A stretch of DNA of 59,552 bases from Streptomyces sp. SID4985 (lineage in GTDB: Bacteria > Actinomycetota > Actinomycetes > Streptomycetales > Streptomycetaceae). Within the stretch, counting starts at the first letter, position 1; each line of letters opens with the position of its first letter. The position numbers and the translations under genes are program-made. This document shows positions 53,541-59,552 of this stretch, piece after piece. The notes under the pieces are model-generated. The model ran no database searches, had not been told where the DNA came from, and saw only the letters and a program-made list of their open reading frames with translations. The stretch covers positions 1-59,552 of the forward strand of contig NZ_WWIR01000695.1 in assembly GCF_009863025.1 (NCBI RefSeq). The letters run 5' to 3'.

Positions 53541-55067
53541 TGACGCCCGTTTCACGACAGTTGGCTTGTTCTGTGCCACGGCGTCGAGGATTGCTCTCGC
53601 GGCCTTCTCCGGCGGCCAGTTGACGCCGGGGGCTGTGGAGACGGCCGTAACTCCAATGTCGTGCACGGACAGTTCGGCGCGCAGGCGATCCGACAGATCC
53701 GTCACAGCGGAACCGACGTTGACGACGTGGCCACCCTGCCCGCGCTCCACCATGCGTGCTCCGAAGAGACGGCAACTGTGCAGCGTTCCGAACAAGTTGG
53801 CCTCCAGTGCTGTCCGCCAGGCGTCGGTGGAGGCGGTGAGAAGGGAGTCCGGAAGGCCGATGCCCGCGCTGTTCACCAGCACATCCACCACACCGTGCTC
53901 GCCGTGCACTCTCCCGGCCAGCTTCTCCAGGGCCTGTTCGTCGGAGACGTCCACCGACTCCGCCCATGCCCCCGACGTCCCCAGCGACAGGGCGAGTTCG
54001 GCCGTTCGGGCGGCCGCCTCCGGGTCGCGGTCCACGGCGACCACGCGCGCGCCGGCCTCCGCGAAGGCGCACGCCACGGCCCGGCCGATGCCGTCGCCCG
54101 CACCCGTGACCAGCGCCAACTGCCCGGCGAAACGGTCGCCATGACGGCCGTCGGGCACGGAAGCCGGGCCGCCCTCCTCGACCGACTCCACGAATTCGGT
54201 GATCCACAGGGAGAGTTGATCGGGGCGGGTGCGCGGAATCCAGTGCTTGGCCGGGAGCACGCGCCGGACCAGTCGCGGCACCCACCGCTCCAGGTCGTCG
54301 TAGAGCTGCGGGGAGAGGAACGCGTCGCTCTCGGGCGTGATCAGCTGCACCGGCACATGCGCGTGGGCGTCCGGGCGCGGTCTGCGCAGCCGGGCACGGA
54401 CGTTGTCCCGGTACAGCCAGGCGCCGTTGGACGCGTCCGAGGGCAGGGAGCCGGTCGGGTAGCCGTCGGCCGGGACCTTCTCCGCCCGCTGGAGGATCCC
54501 CGGCCAGCGTTTGCCGAGCGGGCCGCGCCAGGCTAGTTCGGGCAGCACGGGGGTGTGCAGCAGGTACACGTACCAGGACTTGGCGCCCTGGCCGAGGAGT
54601 TGGCCGATCCTGCGGGGCGTCGGGCGCTTCACGCGGGCGTTGATCCAGTGCCCGAAGTGGTCGAGGGACGGCCCCGACATGGAGGTGAAGGAGGCGATGC
54701 GGCCATGGGTGCGGGCGACCGTCACGAACTCCCAGGACTGCACCGATCCCCAGTCGTGGCCCACGAGATGGACCGGCCGGTCCGGGCTCACCGCGTCCGC
54801 GACGGCCAGGAAGTCGTCGGTCAGCTTGGCCAGCGTGAAGCCGCCGCGCAGCGGCTTCGGCGCGGTCGAGCGGCCGTGGCCCCGGACGTCGTACAGCACC
54901 ACGTGGAAACCGCGGGCGAGCCGGGCGGCGACCTCCGACCAGACCTCCTTGCTGTCCGGGTAGCCGTGCACCAGCACCACCGTCGGCCGTGCGGGATCGC
55001 CGAGTTCGGCCACACACAGCTCGATCCCGCCGGTCCTGATCCGGCGCTCGCGCGCACCTTCCAGCAT
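53502..55067 (-). CDS. EphD-like alpha/beta hydrolase-short-chain dehydrogenase fusion with degenerate SDR
   Basis: The first half of this 521-residue protein is an alpha/beta hydrolase of the epoxide hydrolase type: oxyanion sequence VLVHGYPDSKE, nucleophile in VGHDWGSVQSWEF and SPQLYDDLERWVP. The second half starts as an SDR: VTGAGDGIGRAVACAFAEAG binds the nucleotide and VLVNSAGIG follows. Such fusions resemble mycobacterial EphD. However, after NVGSAVTDLSDRLRAEL the usual YxxxK catalytic segment is absent, and the stretch after APGVNWPPEK is also short. The SDR half is therefore probably inactive. GGAGGAGAC precedes the ATG at 55065-55067. The 3' end is AT-rich. Confidence 0.8.
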   Translation of the reverse strand: MLEGARERRIRTGGIELCVAELGDPARPTVVLVHGYPDSKEVWSEVAARLARGFHVVLYDVRGHGRSTAPKPLRGGFTLAKLTDDFLAVADAVSPDRPVHLVGHDWGSVQSWEFVTVARTHGRIASFTSMSGPSLDHFGHWINARVKRPTPRRIGQLLGQGAKSWYVYLLHTPVLPELAWRGPLGKRWPGILQRAEKVPADGYPTGSLPSDASNGAWLYRDNVRARLRRPRPDAHAHVPVQLITPESDAFLSPQLYDDLERWVPRLVRRVLPAKHWIPRTRPDQLSLWITEFVESVEEGGPASVPDGRHGDRFAGQLALVTGAGDGIGRAVACAFAEAGARVVAVDRDPEAAARTAELALSLGTSGAWAESVDVSDEQALEKLAGRVHGEHGVVDVLVNSAGIGLPDSLLTASTDAWRTALEANLFGTLHSCRLFGARMVERGQGGHVVNVGSAVTDLSDRLRAELSVHDIGVTAVSTAPGVNWPPEKAARAILDAVAQNKPTVVKRASVVHRIANFLVDK

Positions 55068-55296
55068 CACGTCTCCTCCGCCCGGCGCCGCACTCCCGAC
55101 CCTGCTGAATCTCGCAGTTGTTAGAGGCAGCGTCAATAGGGGAGATCGCCGGGGTAACCCCTAGGGATCCCGGCCCACCGTCCCCCAGAACCCGTCTCCC
55201 GCACGGTCCCCTAGGGCCCCGTACTACCGGAGACTGACTCCAAGACGGCTCTGAGGTCTGACGACCGGCGTGGCCCGCGTCACTACCGTCGGGGAC

Positions 55297-56268
55297 GTGA
55301 CTGTGATCGCGACCGAGAGCCTGAGCAAGCGGTACCCACGGGTGACCGCTCTCGACCGGCTGTCCGTGGACATCGGACCCGGTGTGACCGGACTCGTCGG
55401 TGCCAACGGCGCCGGCAAGTCCACCCTGATCAAGATCCTGCTGGGTCTGTCCCCCGCCTCGGAGGGCCGTGCCAGCGTGCTCGGCCTCGACGTGGCGACC
55501 GAGGGCGCCGCCATCCGGGAGCGGGTCGGGTACATGCCGGAGCACGACTGCCTGCCGCCCGACGTCTCGGCCACCGAGTTCGTCGTGCACATGGCCCGCA
55601 TGTCCGGACTGCCGGCCGCCGCCGCGCGCGAGCGCACCGCGGACACCCTGCGCCATGTCGGCCTCTACGAGGAGCGGTACCGCCCCATCGGCGGCTACTC
55701 GACCGGCATGAAGCAGCGGGTCAAGCTCGCCCAGGCGCTGGTGCACGACCCGCGCCTCGTCTTCCTGGACGAGCCGACCAACGGCCTCGACCCGGTCGGC
55801 CGCGACGAGATGCTCGGCCTGATCCGCCGCGTCCACACCGACTTCGGCATCTCCGTCCTGGTCACCTCGCACCTGCTCGGCGAGCTGGAGCGCACCTGCG
55901 ACCACGTGGTCGTCGTCGACGGCGGCAAGCTGCTGCGGTCCAGCTCCACCACCGACTTCACCCAGACCACGACGACCCTCGCGATCGAGGTCACCGACAG
56001 CGACACCCACCCCGACGGCACCCGCGCCCTGCGCGAGGCCCTCGGCGAGCGCGGCCTCGACACCGAGGACGAGGGCGGCGGCCTGCCCGGCGCCGGACAC
56101 ATCGTCCTGGTGACCGCGAGCGGCGACGAGACGTACGACCTGGTGCGCGACGTCGTCGCGGACCTCGGACTCGGCCTGGTGCGCATGGAACAGCGCAGGC
56201 ACCGCATCTCCGAGGTGTTCACCACCGCCGACGAGCAGCGGAAGGAGGCCGCCGGCCATGGCGGTTGA
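55297..56268 (+). CDS. ABC transporter ATP-binding protein (first pair)
   Basis: This 323-residue ATPase has Walker A GANGAGKSTLIK, signature YSTGMKQRVKLA and Walker B LVFLDEPTNGLD, followed by an additional C-terminal domain of about 120 residues. It belongs to the ABC-2 (drug or lipid export) type. The GTG at 55297 lies 7 nt after TACCGT with no ribosome-binding site, so it may be leaderless; a GTG at 55270 is also in frame. Its last codons overlap the start of the permease gene by 11 bp. Substrate unknown. Confidence 0.88.
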   Translation: MTVIATESLSKRYPRVTALDRLSVDIGPGVTGLVGANGAGKSTLIKILLGLSPASEGRASVLGLDVATEGAAIRERVGYMPEHDCLPPDVSATEFVVHMARMSGLPAAAARERTADTLRHVGLYEERYRPIGGYSTGMKQRVKLAQALVHDPRLVFLDEPTNGLDPVGRDEMLGLIRRVHTDFGISVLVTSHLLGELERTCDHVVVVDGGKLLRSSSTTDFTQTTTTLAIEVTDSDTHPDGTRALREALGERGLDTEDEGGGLPGAGHIVLVTASGDETYDLVRDVVADLGLGLVRMEQRRHRISEVFTTADEQRKEAAGHGG

Positions 56269-57190
56269 GCACCCCACCCAGCACCCCATCACCGAGTCGG
56301 CGGGTTCGCCCTCCGGCGACCAGTCTCGCATCCACGACATCGGCTACCGCGGCTACGACGGCCCCCGCCTCGGCCGCTCCTACGCCCGCCTCTCGCTCTA
56401 CTCGCAGTCCCTGCGCGGCGCCTACGGCCTCGGCCGCTCGGCCAAGTCCAAGGTGCTGCCCATGCTGCTGTTCGCGGTGATGTGTGTGCCCGCGGCCATC
56501 ATGGTCGCCGTCGCGGTGACCACCAAGGCGCACGAACTGCCGGTCCCCTACAGCCGGTACGCGATCATCATGCAGGCCGTCATCAGCCTGTACGTGGCTT
56601 CGCAGGCACCCCAGTCGGTCTCGCGCGACCTGCGCTTCAAGACCGTGCCGCTGTACTTCTCGCGGCCGATCGAGACCGCCGACTACGTGCTCGCGAAGTT
56701 CGCGGCGCTCGCCTCGGCCCTGTTCATCCTCACCGGCGGCCCGCTGCTCGTGCTCTACGTGGGCGCGCTGCTCGCCAAGATGGGGGTGGCCCACCAGAGC
56801 GAGAAGTTCGGCCAAGGAGTGGTCGCGGTGGCCCTGCTCTCCCTGCTGTTCGCCGGGATCGGCCTGGTCATCGCCTCCGTCACCCCGCGCCGCGGCTTCG
56901 GCATCGCCGCCGTCATCGCCGTCATGACGATCTCCTACGGCGCGGTCTCCACGCTCCAGGCCATCGCCGACGCCCAGGGCAACAGTGGCGCGGTGCCGTG
57001 GATCGGCCTGTTCTCCCCGGTCACCCTGATCGACGGCATCCAGTCGGCCCTGCTCGGCGGCGCGTCGTCGTTCCCCAGCGGTGTCGGCCCGTCCACCGGC
57101 GAGGGCTTCGTCTACCTGATCGTCGTCCTCGGGGTCATCGCCGCCTGCTACGGCCTGCTGCTGCGCCGCTACAAGAAGGTGAGCCTGTGA
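56258..57190 (+). CDS. ABC-2 type transporter permease (first pair)
   Basis: This 310-residue protein has a cytoplasmic N-terminus of about 70 residues, then about six transmembrane segments: VLPMLLFAVMCVPAAIMVAV, YAIIMQAVISLYVAS, FAALASALFILTGGPLLVL, VVAVALLSLLFAGIGLVIA, GIAAVIAVMTISYGAV and VYLIVVLGVIAACYGLLL. It is a permease of the ABC-2 class, paired with the ATPase before and the one after it. The next gene starts at its stop codon (GTGA overlap). Confidence 0.85.
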   Translation: MAVEHPTQHPITESAGSPSGDQSRIHDIGYRGYDGPRLGRSYARLSLYSQSLRGAYGLGRSAKSKVLPMLLFAVMCVPAAIMVAVAVTTKAHELPVPYSRYAIIMQAVISLYVASQAPQSVSRDLRFKTVPLYFSRPIETADYVLAKFAALASALFILTGGPLLVLYVGALLAKMGVAHQSEKFGQGVVAVALLSLLFAGIGLVIASVTPRRGFGIAAVIAVMTISYGAVSTLQAIADAQGNSGAVPWIGLFSPVTLIDGIQSALLGGASSFPSGVGPSTGEGFVYLIVVLGVIAACYGLLLRRYKKVSL

Positions 57191-58098
57191 CAACGCTCAG
57201 CATCGACCACGTCTCCCGCTGGTTCGGCAACGTGGTCGCCGTCAACGACATCACCATGACGATCGGCCCCGGCGTCACCGGTCTGCTCGGTCCCAACGGT
57301 GCCGGGAAGTCCACCCTCATCAACATGATGGGCGGCTTCCTCGCCCCCTCCACCGGCTCGATCACCCTGGACGGCCGCCCGGTGTGGCGCAACGAGTCCG
57401 TCTACCGGGAGATCGGCGTCGTACCCGAGCGGGAGGCGATGTACGACTTCCTCACCGGGCGCGAGTTCGTGGTCGCCAACGCCGAACTGCACGGCCTCGG
57501 CGACAAGGAGGCGCAGCGCGCCCTGGCCACGGTCGAGATGGAGCACGCGCAGGACCGGAAGATCTCCACGTACTCCAAGGGCATGCGGCAGCGCGTCAAG
57601 ATGGCCTCCGCGCTCGTCCACGACCCCTCGCTGCTGCTGCTCGACGAGCCGTTCAACGGCATGGACCCGCGCCAGCGGATGCAGCTCATGGACCTGCTGC
57701 GCACCATGGGCGACGAGGGCCGCACCGTGCTCTTCTCCTCGCACATCCTGGAGGAGGTCGAGCAGCTCGCCCGGCACATCGAGGTCGTCGTCGCCGGACG
57801 GCACGCGGCCAGTGGCGACTTCCGCCGCATCCGCCGTCTGATGACCGACCGGCCCCACCGCTACCTGGTGCGCTCCAGCGACGACCGGGCCCTCGCGGCC
57901 GCGCTGATCGCGGACGCGTCCACGGCCGGCATCGAGGTCGACACGTCCGAGGACGCGCTGCTCGTCCAGGCCGTCGACTTCGGCCGCTTCACCACGCTGC
58001 TGCCGAAGGTCGCCCGTGACCTGGGTATCCGGCTGCACACGGTCTCGCCGTCGGACGAGTCCCTGGAGTCCGTCTTCTCGTATCTGGTCGCGGCGTAG
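57187..58098 (+). CDS. ABC transporter ATP-binding protein (second pair)
   Basis: This 303-residue ATPase has Walker A GPNGAGKSTLIN, signature YSKGMRQRVKMA and Walker B LLLLDEPFNGMD. Its GTG overlaps the previous stop codon by 4 bp (GTGA), so translation is coupled. It is paralogous to the first ATPase but has a different C-terminal domain with RYLVRSSDDRALAAALIA. It is followed 9 bp downstream by a second permease. Confidence 0.9.
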   Translation: MTTLSIDHVSRWFGNVVAVNDITMTIGPGVTGLLGPNGAGKSTLINMMGGFLAPSTGSITLDGRPVWRNESVYREIGVVPEREAMYDFLTGREFVVANAELHGLGDKEAQRALATVEMEHAQDRKISTYSKGMRQRVKMASALVHDPSLLLLDEPFNGMDPRQRMQLMDLLRTMGDEGRTVLFSSHILEEVEQLARHIEVVVAGRHAASGDFRRIRRLMTDRPHRYLVRSSDDRALAAALIADASTAGIEVDTSEDALLVQAVDFGRFTTLLPKVARDLGIRLHTVSPSDESLESVFSYLVAA

Positions 58099-58107
58099 GA
58101 GGCCAAG

Positions 58108-58827
58108 ATGTACGACCCCACCGTCGCCCGGCTCACCTACCGGGCCCTGCTCGGCCGCCGCCGGGCCCTCGTGCTCGGCGTGCTGCCGCTGCTCCTGATC
58201 GTCATCTCCATGATCGTCCGCGCCCTGACCGGTGCCGACGACCAAGTGGCCGCCGACGTCCTCGGCGGGTTCGCGCTCGCGACCATGGTGCCCATCATCG
58301 GCGTCATCGCGGGCACGGGCGCCATCGGACCGGAGATCGACGACGGCTCCGTGGTCTATCTGCTGTCCAAGCCGCTCAAGCGGCCGACGATCATCTTCAC
58401 CAAGCTGATCGTCGCCATCGCGGTCACCATGGTGTTCTCCGCCGTCCCGACCCTGATCGCGGGCCTGATCCTGAACGGCAACGGCCAGAACATCGCCGTC
58501 GCCTACACGATCGCCGCGCTCGTCTCGTCCATCGCCTACTCGGCGCTGTTCCTGCTGCTCGGCACCGTCTCGCGGCACGCGGTGGTCTTCGGGCTCGTCT
58601 ACGCGCTGGTCTGGGAGGCGCTGTTCGGCTCCCTGGTGTCCGGTGCGCGCACCCTGAGCGTGCAGCAATGGTCGCTCGCGGTCGCCCACAAGGTCGCGGG
58701 CGGGGACCTGATCACCTCCGACGTGGGGCTGCCGACGGCCACGGTGCTGCTGGTCGTGGTGACCGTCGCGGCCACCTGGTTCGCGGGGTGGAAGCTGCGG
58801 TCGCTGACGCTGGCGGGCGAGGAGTAA
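58108..58827 (+). CDS. ABC-2 type transporter permease (second pair)
   Basis: This 239-residue protein has six predicted transmembrane segments, including ALVLGVLPLLLIVISMIV, LATMVPIIGVIAGTGAIG, IIFTKLIVAIAVTMVFSAV and TVLLVVVTVAATWFAGW. EIDDGSVVYLLSKPLKR resembles the conserved cytosolic stretch of ABC-2 permeases in actinobacteria. It closes the four-gene operon. A terminator hairpin follows 27 bp later. Confidence 0.87.
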   Translation: MYDPTVARLTYRALLGRRRALVLGVLPLLLIVISMIVRALTGADDQVAADVLGGFALATMVPIIGVIAGTGAIGPEIDDGSVVYLLSKPLKRPTIIFTKLIVAIAVTMVFSAVPTLIAGLILNGNGQNIAVAYTIAALVSSIAYSALFLLLGTVSRHAVVFGLVYALVWEALFGSLVSGARTLSVQQWSLAVAHKVAGGDLITSDVGLPTATVLLVVVTVAATWFAGWKLRSLTLAGEE

Positions 58828-58853
58828 GCGGGCGAGGGACCAGAGGAACCACA

Positions 58854-58884
58854 TGAAGGCCCCGGCGCTTTGACGGGGCCTTCA
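58854..58884 (+). terminator. terminator after the ABC transporter operon
   Basis: TGAAGGCCCCG (58854-58864) and CGGGGCCTTCA (58874-58884) form an 11-bp perfect stem with a 9-nt loop. Confidence 0.82.
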
Positions 58885-58937
58885 CTCCTGCCCCGGCACA
58901 CTGGAAGCACGCTGAGACACGGCACGGGGGTGCGTGG

Positions 58938-59180
58938 ATGACCGAGCGGACACCGCAGGACGACGAGCCGGGACGGGACGGCCCCGGCTCGTGGGACGAC
59001 GTGGTCCTCGACGAGGACTTCGTCCGGGACGCCGACACCGTCGAGCCGTCCGCCCGGGCCCGGATGCTCGCCGCCCGCTGGCGCGCGGAGCGGCCCGAGC
59101 CGCAGCCGTGGCGCTCGGACGAACCGCCCGCGGGCTGGTTCTTCAGCCGGGCCCGTCGGCGCAGGTGGCGCCGCCGGTAA
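58938..59180 (+). CDS. small hypothetical protein
   Basis: This 80-residue protein is acidic and disordered at the N-terminus (MTERTPQDDEPGRDG), with SWDDVVLDEDFVRDA in the middle and a very basic C-terminus (FSRARRRRWRRR). No domain is recognised. A GGGGGTGCG upstream gives weak ribosome-binding support. It lies after the ABC operon and before tRNA-Ser. It is conserved at this place in Streptomyces as far as I recall, so I consider it real, with unknown function. Confidence 0.6.
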   Translation: MTERTPQDDEPGRDGPGSWDDVVLDEDFVRDADTVEPSARARMLAARWRAERPEPQPWRSDEPPAGWFFSRARRRRWRRR

Positions 59181-59282
59181 CGCCGTTAATTCGGTGGCAC
59201 CTTCACTCCGGGCCGGGGCACAGTAGGTGTTGCCCCCGCCGGGAACGTCCCGGCGCACCCGAACCGGGAGAGGAGCCGGACG

Positions 59283-59345
59283 ATGCCTCTGCACGGCAGT
59301 ACGTCCGACTCCCGACAGGGTGGCCCGAGGCGGACTCCGGTGTAG
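59283..59345 (+). CDS. possible 20-residue small ORF
   Basis: ATG at 59283 gives MPLHGSTSDSRQGGPRRTPV and a TAG stop. GAGAGGAGC lies 7 nt upstream, a good Shine-Dalgarno sequence, in a stretch with no other gene. There is no domain and no independent evidence of expression. It is offered only as a candidate. Confidence 0.25.
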   Translation: MPLHGSTSDSRQGGPRRTPV

Positions 59346-59437
59346 TTACCCCACCGTCGAGCCCGCTCCGCACAGGGAGCCACCCGGGGCGGCCGCTTCG
59401 AGCACGCGAAGTCGCTCTCGCGTGAGGCCGCCCACCC

Positions 59438-59552
<115 letters not shown>

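Noticed and set aside
54893..54912. parS-like sequence (CCACGTGGAAAC) in the EphD-like gene
   Set aside because: Several mismatches to parS and inside coding sequence. Not counted.

Overview
The window is high-GC actinobacterial chromosome, almost certainly from a Streptomyces species. The evidence is very high GC at third codon positions, the sporulation genes ssgR and ssgA, the order rpsF-ssb-rpsR-rplI-MATE-dnaB, a Rex-type operator before cydABCD, and many copies of the Streptomyces ParB-binding site parS (GTTTCACGTGAAAC). By memory of S. coelicolor, the gene order matches its core region next to parAB/oriC. I see no phage, insertion sequence, CRISPR array or biosynthetic cluster. The content is mostly conserved core genes, plus a few more variable blocks of regulator-transporter pairs at about 21-31 kb and 51-58 kb.

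Layout. 0-3 kb: a murJ-like flippase (N-terminus only, runs off the left edge) and a large secreted DUF6049 protein. 3.2-7.9 kb: CCA-adding enzyme, an MFS transporter, inositol-1-phosphate synthase and a PadR regulator. 8.3-15.5 kb: envelope genes (class A penicillin-binding protein, GT87 glycosyltransferase, alanine-racemase-like protein, FemX, small membrane protein). 15.7-20.9 kb: rpsF-ssb-rpsR-rplI, a MATE exporter and dnaB. 20.9-31.1 kb: regulator/effector pairs (FAD monooxygenase with TetR, MarR with MFS and a GlcG/HbpS-like protein, LysR), several acetyltransferases, a flavohemoglobin and a Nudix hydrolase. 31.3-37.3 kb: a transsulfuration enzyme, ptpA, a holin-like membrane protein, a cupin, ssgR-ssgA and a YibE/F membrane protein. 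37.3-43 kb: thiC behind a TPP riboswitch, a membrane protein, a calcineurin-type phosphatase and a LacI regulator carrying a TTA codon. 43-50.7 kb: an aminotransferase and cydA-cydB-cydCD. 50.7-55.1 kb: HAD phosphatase, F420-type oxidoreductase, KptA/Tpt1 and an EphD-like hydrolase-SDR fusion. 55.3-58.8 kb: two interleaved ABC ATPase/permease pairs. 58.9 kb to the end: a small protein and tRNA-Ser(GCU).

The most interesting signals are in DNA structure rather than in new genes. There are eight perfect and two one-mismatch parS sites, several embedded in other signals: the core of long palindromes, a TPP riboswitch arm, and the GTG start codon of cydCD. There are also two clusters of DnaA-box-like sequences. 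One is upstream of dnaB. The other lies in an unusually AT-rich patch (about 41% G+C by hand count) at the 3' end of the hydrolase-SDR gene, and that gene's SDR domain appears to have lost its catalytic YxxxK segment. Many genes lack a Shine-Dalgarno sequence and have a -10-like hexamer about 7 nt before the start codon, suggesting leaderless transcripts.

Gene starts were chosen from Shine-Dalgarno position, protein family length and spacing. Homology statements come from recognising motifs by eye, with no database search.
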